Shown here: positions 35,726 through 47,651 of the stretch, piece by piece
How the letters are laid out: every line of letters begins with the position of its first letter
Position numbering within the stretch: position 1 is the first letter of the stretch
From: Mariannaea sp. PMI_226
Taxonomy: Eukaryota > Ascomycota > Sordariomycetes > Hypocreales > Nectriaceae
DNA: 64,000 nt
Direction of reading: 5' to 3'
NCBI GenBank assembly: GCA_024336345.1
Contig: JANFOG010000010.1
Coordinates: 496,001-560,000 of the forward strand
Program-made: the position numbers and the translations under genes
The notes under the pieces: model-generated
What the model saw: only the letters and a program-made list of their open reading frames with translations
Told to the model about the DNA's origin: nothing
Databases searched by the model: none

Positions 35726-36918
35726 GTAATCATGGCCTTTTTTTTCCTGGCTTTGCTTTGGCTATCTAGATAATTGATACAGGTGCCGATCACGGATAAG
35801 GAGCACGGAGCTCGACAGGGAAGGCCGTTTCACTTTGAATGTAGACTCCTTCCCATCACACGATCTTGGGAACATAGCGCAGCCACGAGTCTGGATTAAA
35901 CGCATACATTTGACACCATTTGGAATCTACTTTTTGGTCCGGATGGAGACAACAAATCGTTTATTTTGATTTGACTTTTTTACATTTGATTTGGGTTCGT
36001 TTTTGCTTTTTCTTCATGGAGGGTTCTAATGTGGAAATCCACCAAACTGTTCACCTGTCGCGTTCCAGGCATGTCTGGCTTGGTCAATACTTGGGAATCA
36101 CCCTACTTTGCCTCCAAACTCACTACTGCAACGTGATCCGCAAGCTGTCCTGATATGCGCTGATACGGGTATTGGGCTTGTCTTCTGCTATTTCTTTTTA
36201 TAGCAATGATTTGGACTGGACTTTGCATCGCCTCACTTGCTTTGCAGGCATACTTCACTACCACATCTCGAGACACGAGGCGATCATGCACACGCTGAAG
36301 GCGTACAAGGACTGGGAATTGAGGCTGAGCTGTACACAGGCTACTTGATTAACAGCGGCATCCTATGGATTTGGGAGATTGAGGCATCATGGAAAACTGA
36401 ACAGGGCAATTAGTTTGCTTAGAAACACCAAGTAAAGGCATGCAGCATGTATCAAACCCTGATTTGGCAAAGGGCTCAACCTTCTTGGATAGATATGCAT
36501 TCCACGTGAAACTGTTGAATTGAAACATGTCCAACATCATATAAACCTCATCGACGGCTAGTCACCAGCTGTGACATTTCCATCATGGTCTTCGGGGCTC
36601 TATTAAACCCAGCGTCACAAACGCTCATTCCCTCAAACAAAGCAAGCGGCAAATATAAACAAGGTGCAGCAGGAAAAGCCCGAAACACGCAGACGCCATC
36701 TTAGGTACTTTGCTTATTCAGTTCCGACGGGCTTGTGGCGCGCGTCCATTGTTCCTGAGCACAACTACCAGGCATCTCTTCGTCTAGAAACAAAGATACG
36801 CGTTCCGCGCCGGGGTTTTTTTTCTTCTATTTGGCTGTTTATTGAGTTAAACCGAGTATTTTCTGTCCAGCATTCCTTTAGGAGGGACTTTCTGTGTTTC
36901 GATGCTCGTAAAGCACTA
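35726..36918. other. Convergent 3' flanks, no gene seen
   Basis: 1.2 kb between converging genes with T-rich stretches at about 35738-35760 and 35960-36020. No gene or repeat family is recognised. Confidence 0.55.
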
Positions 36919-39900
36919 CTACAAACCTCCAGGACTTATTATGCTCTTTGAGCTGCTTTCTTCATACATGGGTGGCGTATCAGGCATTGGTTCACTCATG
37001 TATGTAGGGCGAGGACTCCAATCAGTTTCAACGACTTGTGCAATCCAGTAGATTGGATCGTCCCAAGCGAACTTTCTCTGAGAGCCATTATACTCGCCGG
37101 CCTTCTTTGGTGGCTCGGAGACTGAAGAATGATGTGAGCTATGTCGTGGTCATGATCAGATAGGTGGCAGTCATCTCAGTGGGTACATACTGAAGCCGTT
37201 TTCGGCTTTATACACCTTCCAAAGGGCTTGGTGGCGAAGGACGTCTCGGTCTTCAATTATTCCCTTGACGCAGCTAAACTGCTCGGGCGTCAGGTGAGCG
37301 AGTAATGTCTCGAAGCGGCCCCCTTCTTTGCGGCTCTTAGGCCAAGCCTTGTCGTTGTACATATTCCAGTACGCAAGGAGGGTGTTGTTCCCTTCTTGAA
37401 GATCCTGAACAAATCCAGGTATAGTGTATCGGATCTGGAGTCTTCGTGGTTAGATAATAGGCTGAGGTCGAAGCAAGGGGTAGGATTGTCAGATGGGACT
37501 GCCTTACATCGGCGGCACCATAATTCTGCCTGGCGTGGCGGTATCGATCAGCCGACGTCCATGCTGACTCCCGCAGCATAATTACTATGGTAATAAATAT
37601 GATGAACCACGAGCGAGGGTTTCCCCTGGTGATTAATGACTCTAGGATGTGCATAACTCTGTTCCTATACTTGTCGAGAACAACTACGGAGTGCACGTTG
37701 TCGATCTGAGCGGTGATAATTCGTGGCAGTGAAGCCTTCCCACCTAGGGGGTATGTTGGGTCAGGGCAAGGCTCCATGTCCAGCAACTCACTCTCATGAA
37801 GCCAAGATGATCCCGTTGAGTTTCCTTTTTACATCGGTAGTGCGCGAAGGTACTGGCATTTCAGCGGCAAGGGGAAGAGTCTGAAAGACCACGTACGCAT
37901 AGCAAACCACAAAATAAATAAATTGGCCAATAGAACCATTTCAATGATATCTTCCAGTCCAGAGCGATCTTTATCCCTAACCTTGTTCTGATGATATCAT
38001 GAGCAGGGGGTCTTGCGGATATCTCACAGGTACCCTACCAAAAGATCGCCAAAGTGTTTATATGCCATGTTGTAAGCCATGCGAACCAGGGGAGGGTCGT
38101 CAGGCAACTGGCCAACTTGAATTCGTTGAATATGCTGTTTGAAGGCTGGAAAAGCATTTCTAGTAGTGTGTGCTTCTATAACCTTAGTTGCTTCGGTGAT
38201 ATCGTCCAAGCACCAGGCTGCCAGCTCGTACTTCTTCCGGTATTCTTTACCGTTCTTGGTAATAGTCCAGAATCGAGCTGTCACATCGCCTTCCCGGGGC
38301 TTGAACGCCGCGACTCGTAACCGGATGGGTATTGGGAAAATGGCCTGGATAATGCCAATTACCCGGCCTCTGACACCTGGAATACGGTCTCCGACATCAC
38401 TCAATGTTGGTGTAAGCCATCGAGTGGTGAGTTTAAGCCCACCACCACGATAGATTATGATCATGCACAGCCTCCACCGTGTACAAGGGAGATTTCGTGA
38501 TGGCTTTTTGGAATGTTTCTTCTGCTTTCCGCACGCAATACATAACATATAATAGAGCCATACGCACTGGATTTTGTTAGCACCTCCATAGAATCATAAA
38601 CATAACCACAGGAAGTGGCACGGGGCATCGTATTACTGCTATTTTTTGCTTTCGACATCGAATACACGATCGGTTCTCGGGGGGTTTGATTGCAGAAGGT
38701 TTCCTTCTGGGATGTTGTATAGGCTGGGCGTTTTGTTGGGTCATCCCATCATTAATTATAGCCTTTTCGACGATTATTTGTCGAGATATAATAGCTGGAA
38801 GGGCAGAAGAGTTGAGATCCCTTGAGAGTCGTCGTCTTCGACGCACCCATGGATCTGATGATTCATCTTCAGGAGTGCCAGGACTAGATTCCCGTAGCGT
38901 CAGCTTTTCTGCTTGAACGTCTGGGTCTAGTTCATCAAAAGAGCGGATAGATTCTTGATCAAAGTCAAAAGATTGTTCGCTTGGACCCTTCTCATCAGCG
39001 GATGCGCGATTAGCTTCATCCTTCCTAGGGAGGTTGCTCGAGGGGCTCGGGGCATCGTTTTGGTAGGTGACCTTCGCACCACATTCCTGACAGTGTAGGT
39101 GTGTATCGGACGTCGTCGGCGGTGATATGTATACATCGTCATCTTCGTGCTCGCCTGGAGAAACTTTGTGGTCCGGCGATATCGGAGGATCATCTGGGTT
39201 GACAAGCCGAAAGGCAGAGTCTTGGAATCTTTGAAGGGACTTAGTTGTGTATGTGTAAGAATCCTCTTGGACCACAGGTGGTGCCCAAAGGTAACGAGCT
39301 TCAGGGGAGCTGCATTGACTCTGGTCATCGGCCGGAGCTATCAAACTGCTGTTGCTCCTGGATGTTGACTCGCGTGATGAGATTAATGTGCAAGAGTCAA
39401 CAGAGCCCACCAGAGAAGGTGGATACAGAGCTGGACTGGAAAGCTCCTGTGGTGTTCCCTCTTGTCCGCGTTCTGTCAGGAGAGGTTTCGAAGGTACATG
39501 GTTCGGCTGAACAGTGGCCAGGGATTGGGTACCGTTCTTTTTACTGTTCTGCTCCTGCAAGAACAACCTGTCACTGCCTGAAATGTTCTCAGGGTCAGTA
39601 ATTGGCTGCAAATTCAGTCTACCCAGCCCTCTTTCCCAGGTGATTGTCTTCTGTGGCGGATTCAGTCGGGAATATACGGGTTGGGGATAAGTAACACGGT
39701 GATTAGAAAGGGGGGCATAATGGCCCAGACTGTCACCCGTGATCGCACGGTCATGGTGGCTATCGATGGCCTTAGCATTTCTGCAATACTCGTATACTCC
39801 GTACCCTCCCTGCCTGGCACTATGTTCCTTCGGCTTGCTGTTCCGGTAGCTCAGGACATAAGTTTGACTGGGACGGGTATCACGACATGCGACTCCGTCT

Positions 39901-40409
39901 GCCGTGGGACGATGAGCAGGCTCGGGGGGCTCCTCAACCACGATCCAGGTATTGTCGTTGGAAGTGGCAAGCCTTGTCGCTTGTACTTGAGTCTTCTGCT
40001 GTGGTGATCTGTGCGAGCTGGAGGTATTGTCAGATGTGATATGCTGATCTTGTGCAGCATCGTTGTGAGAGTTGGACGGCGATGGGTCTGGGTACCCAGC
40101 TACTTGCACCCCTGTCAGTCAATATCCCCGTTGCCGCTGCTGCTGTCAAGAAGGAGAGAGCTGGGGCTGACCTGTAACGGCTGCCAGGTGCGAGTTCTGG
40201 TGGTTTAGCCTTCGCCGGGGGCGTCCGATGTTTGGACCGACCGTTGGACCGGTCCTGGGCCTCCTTGCTGCCCTGGGTGCGTCCTGTCACAAGGCTTGTC
40301 AGTTATCAAAGGAACAACTACCGAGTGGCGTGGAGATTCCAGTGCCTCGCGATGTCTCCGCCAGTGTCCTTCCCTCTTTGTGCATTCTATCCACCACCAC
40401 CAGACCCAT
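36919..40409 (-). CDS. Large divergent zinc-cluster protein, fungal family of unknown role
   Basis: The model has exons 40409..40322, 40283..40179, 40111..38637, 38566..38039, 37987..37897, 37743..37508, 37434..37191 and 37121..36919 (eight segments), about 989 residues with phases closing. The first two joins are tentative: the second intron needs a weak GTTACA donor, while a GTCAGC donor 7 bases further on would break the frame. Residues 1-520 are polar and disordered. A zinc cluster spans about 547-584 (Cys 547, 550, 557, 565, 568, 584). The C-terminal 400 residues hold a conserved-looking helical domain with LRVAAFKPREGDV, MAYKHFGDLL, LLANLFILWFAMR, GKASLPRIITAQIDNVHS and the IMLRESAWTSADRYRHARQ segment. 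This is the layout of an uncharacterised Sordariomycete family of Zn2Cys6-like proteins. It probably acts as a nuclear regulator, but no target can be named. The part from 38637 downstream is well supported. Confidence 0.75.
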
Positions 40410-42963
40410 TCGTATGGTAACCTTCTACTCCCTCATTTCCTCAAGCTATACCCCATCCTAGATAAAGTACCTAGCGCTCATCGTTGAGGGCGATATTCCC
40501 TCGAAACCCCACATACCATGGTCAAGAGTAACATCAGCAGCCGCAAACCCCCTCCACCCTCCTTTTTTCAAACCATAGAGGATAACCAACAATACATCTT
40601 TCGTCACCAAGCTGGGCTAGTCTTGTATAGACCAATGGCAGGAAGAATAGTGTGTTTGGGGACACCAAGAGGTGGTGATAGAAAAATATGCTGGAATGAA
40701 AGAGTACAGGGCAGAGCCGGCATGACTTACGTGGTTCGGTCGCCGCTTTGGCCTGGTAAGTACCATGTCCAACGAGAATAGGCCTAAGACGAGAATAACT
40801 CTCCAAAGGTGGAAGGGGGTGGTTCTGCTGACGTCGAGAGGTATGATCGAGCACGGTGAAGGGCCGGTCCGTGTTGCAGATGAGGCAGGGTTAGGTATAA
40901 AGACAAGAGGCAAGAACAAAGGCTAACGAGGACGGCAGTAGAGAATAGGAGGTCGTGTACTGTCAACACCCCCTCTCAAAGACGTGACCTGACCCTTGTT
41001 TGGTTCGCTGTCCACTCACAGAGCGTTAGGAAGATTTGTGGCGTTTCTCTTCTGGACCCCAGAAGAGGCTGTCTCTCTCAGCAACGCTCTGTATTGGCCA
41101 GGTGTGGGAGCATCCTTGTCGTGAGACACAGAATAATCGCACAAATACTTGCACAAATAATATGTATAGCACCTCAAATCTAGCCTTGAGTTGATAAGGA
41201 GAGCTGAAAGCCCTCGAATGTCTCATTTTGCAGGCGGTACACACCGCACGCATGGATCTCTGCCTCTCTTACTCTGTATTGTGGTTGTCCGATTCCCTCT
41301 GTTCTATCCGTATCCATCTCCATCTCCCTCACGCCCATCCATGTTCCATAAACGACTAAGAAGGTGCATGAATCAAGTAGCCAATGACATTTGATTATAT
41401 GCTACATGGGTGTATAGCTGCCAGTGTGGATATGTGGAGGTGCCGATTGAGGTGCGCAAATCCCCATGCCACGACAAGGATTGCTTCATGGGAGAGACAC
41501 GACCCCAATGAGGCCATCCAATCACATACTCAGTTTGGCCTAATAGACTCCACTATGATTCTGTCAACTTTCCCCGAGAACTGAGTTCCCTCACGGCAGA
41601 TGGACTGGGATCAACTAGTCAGCTACTCCGGAAAAAGGAAGACGCCGAGATGCCCTCAAACCAAGCTCCCAGGTAGTGGGTACCAACGCAAGTCATTTGA
41701 TAACATTGACATTCAGTTGGACACTTCGGATCCGTATCTTTAAGTGGATTAGGACACAAGCCGTGATTGATTCGCCGCGGCTTGGATAATTTCGATCGTT
41801 CACTGGGTGTGAATCTGAACAGTGGAGTGTAAGTTGTGTCTCTGAAGTTAAGGTAACGCTACGAGCCACAACACCTGTTCTCGTGATCATGAGTCACCTC
41901 AGTCTAACTCGGATGAAGGGAGAATCTCAAGATAAATGATGGGGGGTGCGCATATGCCAGCAAGAAATGGAACAGAGAAGACCCTGACTGAGCCATAATC
42001 AGACACATCCCTGGGGTGTGCCCGTGTTGTAGCGTATGCGTTCAATATGCCGGAGGGCTGTAACTTTGAAGGTACTGGCTTATGAAGGTGGGGGTTGTTA
42101 GCCTGAGAGGTTCGGTATCTCGGGCTTATGACAATCTTGGTGCTCGCATCATCCCTGACATCGTGGTTTCCAGAGAGTCTTGCAACAAGAGAGTCTGGGC
42201 TGTGAAGTATTCAGACAATCAAACCACCATCCGATCAACTGAATTATTCGCTTTTTTTTTTACGTCGGAGTATATACTATTCCTTGATATGCTATTCTAT
42301 CGAGGTTTTCTTTTCAATCTCCAACCAATGTTCGCCTATCCACCGGGGACTCGACCATGCAGTCCACTGGCATACGGCAACATTTTCCACCTCTTCAGCT
42401 GAAATCCTTCCGCAGAACAACCCTCCATACAGCTCGAGCCACGAGGCCTAACATTACAAAACGATACACGCCGTCGATTATCCCTATTGTACCCACGATC
42501 CCCGGTCCCTCCATGCGCTGATATTTGTGACTGAGCGAGCTCCCACTCTTCATTCGAACAGAGTCACCTCAGCCGCTGCAGATCCCATACCCAGACGTGG
42601 GATGCATCAACGAGTGCATATATTACAACACTTTGGCATTAACGGACCCATTACTGGTTACAAATCATACCTCCGTTCTGAGTCCTCCTCGCCCCGAAAT
42701 CATTGAACCGCGTAACACGGAACCTGTGCCTATCTTGCACTTTCTAAGATCCGAAGAAGACCGAGGTTTGAAGGACAGGATTCTGGTAGCTATAAAAACT
42801 AGGAAAACCTATGCTTTCATTGAAATGGAATATGACTTTGCTCAAAGCTTTCACTCAGAGTTCCTGCCACCCTGATCTTCAATTGCACGCCCCTTATCTT
42901 AGTTTTTCAGTCTGCCATATCCAGCCCCGACTAGTATTGACGATCTGTTTAAAAGCTCAAAGC
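40410..42963. other. Divergent intergenic region, no gene seen
   Basis: 2.55 kb between the zinc-cluster gene (minus) and the dioxygenase gene (plus). Short frames near 40534-40919 lie in the probable promoter of the zinc-cluster gene and lack coding character. 41.0-42.6 kb shows nothing recognisable. Confidence 0.55.
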
Positions 42964-44421
42964 ATGTCTTCCACGAACGCTACCATCTTTGACCTCAACA
43001 TGAGCTTTGACAACCAGATTAAGGTCAAGCACGATCAAATCTCGAGTTCTGAGCTTGCTGCGACTGCTTTAGCTGGACCTTTGGTCTGGACAGGGGCTGA
43101 TTTCAAGGAGAGCCAGTCTTACACGCTTCAGCTAGACAAGAACGACCTCCTTGAAATTGACAATGCTCTCGCTGAGTTCCAGAGTTAGAATCCCTAAGTC
43201 AACAATTATAAGAAATAATGAGAACCAAGTCGACACTAACAGACATAGAACTGGGCCTCAAAATTGACCAGATTTCCAAGAATAACTTTGCCATTCCTCA
43301 GCTTGCTCGTCGTCTTCGGGCCAGCGCCGAGGCTCTGCACCTTGGACGCGGATTCTGCGTTATTCGTGGACTGGACAAGTCATGCTTCACTGTAGAAGAG
43401 AGTATAGCTGTCTATTTGGGCATTGCTAATCATATCGCCGAGAAAAGGGGTATGCAGGACCGCAAGGGCACCATGCTTTGTACGTCTTCCTTCTAAACTA
43501 AATATGACGAAGTAGATGCATTCAATCTCTTCAGTCCAATCTGACTACTTTAAGCACATGTTGTCGAATCCAGAGACTGGAAAATTCCAGCAGAAAAGAG
43601 GCATGGAATCCATACCACTAGCGCTCTGGTAAGTACACACTCAGCATAGCCATTTTCTGTTGAATCAGCCAACCAATGTTGCAGCCATTTCACACCGATA
43701 TGGGATGCGATATCCTTGCCCTTCAGGTCAGGGACAGCGCCGACAAAGGCGGGAGCACCTACCTCAGTTCTGCTTGGACGGTGTTCAACGACCTCCTGAA
43801 CCGAGAGCCGGATGTTTTGAAGACGCTCCTGACTCCTGAATGGCCTGTACAAATGTAGGGAAACTTTCCAGAAACAGACATTCAATCCCTGCAATTCTAA
43901 TGTGTTGATGTTACAGCTCGGGCAAAAAGTCCTCTCATTACCTCACTTCTGTCTTCACTTTCTACGAGGGGAAGCTCCTGGCAAGCCTCGACCCCCATCG
44001 CCTTGGCCCCCATCCGAGTATGATTGACTCGACGATCCCTTCCCTCACCACCGCTCAGCGCTACGCCCTCGGAGCCGTTTCCGAGTCTGCAGCCCAATCC
44101 GAGCTGCAGCTAACACTCAAGAAGGGGGATCTCCTCTTCTTCAACAACTTGGCCATGCTCCATAGGCGAGACGCCTACCAGGACGGTGAGAGCACGTCTC
44201 GCCACATGGTCAGACTATGGCTTCGTAACCAACGGCTTGGCTGGACCATCCCTGGCTCTATGCTCCTCCCCTGGAAGGCTGCCTATGGAGAAAGTAAGAA
44301 GGCAAAGACGCGATCCTACCCTATTATTCCGGCTGCCAAGTATCCGACTCAGCGTTACAATAGTGGCTCTGCGGCGTTTCTCATCGAAGACCGGTCTGAA
44401 TCTGAGTCTGAAACCGAGTGA
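42964..44421 (+). CDS. TauD/TfdA-like Fe(II)/2-oxoglutarate dioxygenase
   Basis: Five exons, 42964..43183, 43249..43479, 43555..43628, 43685..43854 and 43917..44421, give 399 residues with exact phase closure. The iron ligands fit the family triad: H178 and D180 in PFHTDMGCDIL and H314 in NNLAMLHRRDAY. R331 (SRHMVRLWLRN) is placed to bind 2-oxoglutarate. Upstream come the RGFCVIRGLD strand and the WKIPAEKRHGIHTTSAL segment typical of fungal TauD proteins. The C-terminus ends in an acidic Ser/Glu tail. The enzyme hydroxylates or desaturates an unknown small molecule using iron and 2-oxoglutarate. No neighbouring biosynthetic gene suggests the substrate; taurine itself is not implied. The third intron acceptor at 43554 was chosen because it restores this motif, while an acceptor 20 bases earlier would not. 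Confidence 0.9.
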
Positions 44422-44823
44422 CATATCCCACAATCTATTTTGAACAGTTTGTGTCTTTCCTTATGTAGACGCTATGTAGCGTCAGCACACTCGTTATCCC
44501 TGTTCTTCTGCAAGCTCCAGCACTTCCTCGTCGGTCGTTTATCCCTATCCCTACCTCGCCATCTTTACAACAGATATGCAATAGTTTCCTACTGGAAGTC
44601 ACTAGAGGTACACTTCACTACAACTATCATGACCATGATGCATATATGTTAGCCCTTCGTATAAGCTAGCTAGCCAAATCCAAAACTGTGTTGACGCCAC
44701 GTCCTCCCTTCCTTGGGCAATCTCATGGTCCGACTTTGTCCTAGTCTTCAAAATATTCTCGAAATTGTACCCAAAGTACCGCTCAAGTACTATCTATTTT
44801 CACCTTCCGAGGCTGGTTGGCCC

Positions 44824-44837
44824 GGGGGGGGGGGGGG
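44824..44837. repeat. Homopolymer G14
   Basis: Fourteen consecutive G. The length of such a run is error-prone in assembly. Confidence 0.9.
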
Positions 44838-45629
44838 AACTGTCATGGTTTCCAGGACATCCAATAAACAGTTGTTGCAGGTACATTCTTATCTCCCCCG
44901 AAATAGGAGGCTCTCTGACTCCATCAGAGAATTTCCCTCTCTGCATTCTGGACTGCAAATATAAACCTGGAATTAATCCTGATTCATTCATCCGTCCACG
45001 TGGTGCGAATAGTGTTGTTACAAAGTGGGCAGTTGCATCACATGAACCACGTCACCACAGCCTAGAGAGCTTTGCCTCAGCCGAAAGGCCTGGAGAGGCG
45101 ATTTTGGGGTCTTGATTTCCTGCCGCCTACGGGAATAGTATGTATCTTCGAGACCAGGCTGCGTAATGGCGTATTACACTTGAGTTGCCCAAGTTTTCTC
45201 CACCACGCAGGCAGACCTGCATCATAAGATCGGGGCCGTCAATAATAGCTTATGCCTTGTTTAATATCAAGTCAACTGTCTCTTTCGCAGGTCTTGAATG
45301 ATTTCTTAAATAATTGAATCTTATTTCCCGCCAGGTCTCACTCGAGCTTTTTCTTTCATCAACTCCTTTCAGAGTTCTCTTGGTCACACATCAATCGAGT
45401 AACCCGGAATTCCGGATATCTGCCACTTCAATTCAAGGATCCAATGAATTTGGGAAAGGCTAAGTTTGGCAAAGCTATTCACGCAGAAATACATGAAGCA
45501 TTTCTGTGATGAAATGCGTGCAGACGTGGGGGGCGGACACTTTCCGTTAACTCGCACCAAAGCCAGTAAAATAAGGTCCGGGGATGTCGGTAAGCATACT
45601 ATTTCTTGAGTCAAGGGCTCAGTACATAC

Positions 45630-45794
45630 GAAGAACGACCTTCAGTAGTGGATACGAGTGATAGTCCTTGCCCCTGTCTTCTCCAATTTCATTCGCCTTG
45701 CCGTACATAGAAGTTAGAACCTTCCTAAGCTTCACACCCACTTCATCAAGAGGCCCACCACTGCGCTGAAATGCTATTGAGACACTCTTTTTAG
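45630..45794 (-). pseudogene. Exon-like fragment, possible gene remnant
   Basis: A 165-base open segment bounded by a TTAAC...CAATCAG acceptor (exon start 45794) and a GTATGT donor (exon end 45630). It encodes about 54 residues with a KANEIGEDRGKDYHSYPLLK stretch that looks like real protein. Flanking exons with consistent phase could not be found, so this is either part of a decayed gene or a chance frame. Confidence 0.2.
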
Positions 45795-46509
45795 CTGATT
45801 GCAATCAAGTTAACATTTACCAGCATGTACCTACGGGTCCCCGAGATCGAGGGCCATATAGAGCTCGGCTGGCGGCGTACCAGACGACCTTTTCTCATGC
45901 CACCTCGGGCCGGGCCCCTCCCTTGCTGCAATACACACACGGCTTGCATAGAGACAACAACTATTCAGTCAACTGCCTCATACAGTATTCTTGCTTACGT
46001 GTCAGATACGCGGCGTTCCTCACATGGGGTGGAGAAGGGGATTAAAAAAAGGGATGAGAACGCAAGTGGGACAAATGGGGTGATCACAGAGGGTTGAGCC
46101 GGCCACCACCATTTGCGCGGTTCGACCACGATCAGTTAGTTCTGATTCCTAGCTCTAAAGGTTGCCTACCGGCTCCGGTTCAACTAAGAGGGACTAGGTG
46201 ATTATGTACTCAAAACAGATACCTTCCGGCTCGTGGCGTCTCATTTCGATTGCTTTCATTCAAATGACAAGGATGGCCTTCAGACGCTGAAATGTGCAAG
46301 TATAAGCGCAGGTGGGTGTGAGAGGAAAGCAATCCTATTCTCCCCAGCACATTCTTCTCACATCTCCTCTCTCCTCTGTAACAGTCACTGGTGTATGTTG
46401 ACGTGGGAAATTGGCACTCCCTTTTTTGTAGCACAGGCAGTTAAACCCCCCAACACTGGGGTATCATTGACATTTCTCGGTATGTCTCCTAAATTAACTG
46501 TTTTAAGAA

Positions 46510-47651
46510 TTATGCCAACATAACCATCAATCCAATCAGCGTACCAAGTCCAACTCTTGCAGTAACTGATGCTACCCCCGCTGTAGAGGTTGATTCGATT
46601 TGGGTTGAAGCCAAGACAGTTGAGGAGCCTATCTGCGCTGTCACGGTAGTGATTTCTTCAACTGAATAAATTGACGTGCTTTTTTCATTTCTTATTACTG
46701 TTGCCGAGTTTTCAGAGAAGGTTGATTTTGATATTTGGAAGGTTGGCTGTGGAGCAACGGCAGTGATGCAGCCATCACAGCAGTCTTCTTCATTTGAGCA
46801 TGAGGTTTCTACACTGACAAACGTCATAATTTTCGTTCGAGTAGCCGGTACCACCCTCCCTCCTGTCGATGTCGAATACGTCTCCACAACCTGGCTCGTT
46901 ATTGTTACTGATCTAGTGGTGACGAGGATGGATGTGACTGGTACGGAGGTCCACCAAGTCTCTAAAACTGTGCTGGTGATTGTGAGATCGGACAAACAAG
47001 GCGCCGACCTTGACGATACTACCGAGCTCTCTCCGATTTGGTCGGTTGAGGGAGAGAATGGAACCAATGCTGATGAGGCAGGTGACTCAACAGACGACGC
47101 CGCGATCGAAATTTCAGATGGGATCAACGATGACCCCCGAGACAAATCGAAAGATGACATTTCTGTTGCGACAGAAATCCAGGTCGAGGGTGGAACGAAA
47201 CCCCACGAGGTAGTTTGGTCAGGATTGCCACTTGTCGTGCCATGTAGTATCGTAACGCAAGACACAGTCGCCGCAGGGGTTTGGTCCGTCGAGTGGCCAG
47301 GAACCCAATTATTCGTCAGCGGCGGATTGCTACTAAATGAATTTGAGTCAAATCAAAAGTGTTAAAGCTAGTTGAATGCCTTTTTTCTTACTTGATGGCA
47401 GTAGACAATGTTAAAACAACACAATGCTGTGTGCAGGGTGTTGATATTGGAAAAGATTGAATGGAAACGGATGGCGTTGAGGAGACCTGAGCTGTCTCTG
47501 TGTTTGTAGAGATCCAATCAACCGTCACCGTAGTCTTCTCCGTTGTCACGAGGGTTTTCTTGCAGCTAGAGCGTCTCCCGTTGGGCGTTGAAGCTCCTTT
47601 CACATACGAAAACCCTGCTTCCAGCAGGAAGACAACAAACGCAAACTTCAT
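46510..47651 (-). CDS. Ser/Thr-rich GPI-anchored cell-wall protein
   Basis: Two exons, 47651..47392 and 47332..46510, give 360 residues. The N-terminus MKFAFVVFLLEAGFSYVKGA is a good signal peptide. Most of the rest is Ser/Thr/Val-rich with many TTVTV- and TSxxV-type stretches suited to O-glycosylation. A Cys cluster, SCSNEEDCCDGC, sits at about residues 266-277. The C-terminus (about 340-360) is a hydrophobic GLGTLIGLMVMLA tail preceded by small residues, the mark of a GPI-anchor signal. It should be displayed on the plasma membrane or wall. No enzymatic domain is seen, and no named family is recognised. A long open frame lies antisense to exon 2, a common by-product of the biased codon composition. 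Confidence 0.8.

Larger units (their letters stand above)
44422..46509. other. Intergenic region with a possible gene remnant
   Basis: 2.1 kb between the dioxygenase and the wall protein. A G14 run lies at 44824-44837. A minus-strand exon-like segment at 45630-45794 is listed separately. Otherwise nothing is recognised. Confidence 0.5.

Noticed and set aside
40534..40919. Minus-strand frames of about 100 codons upstream of the zinc-cluster gene
   Set aside because: They overlap in two frames, lack motifs and could not be joined in phase to the main exons.
42811..42963. N-terminal extension of the dioxygenase from an upstream ATG at 42811
   Set aside because: The extension is Cys/His/Leu-rich without resemblance to the family; the ATG at 42964 gives a normal start.
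46676..47365. Open frame of 229 codons on the + strand
   Set aside because: It is antisense to the Ser/Thr-rich wall protein, whose signal peptide, splice sites and GPI tail all fit; low-complexity codons create the antisense frame.
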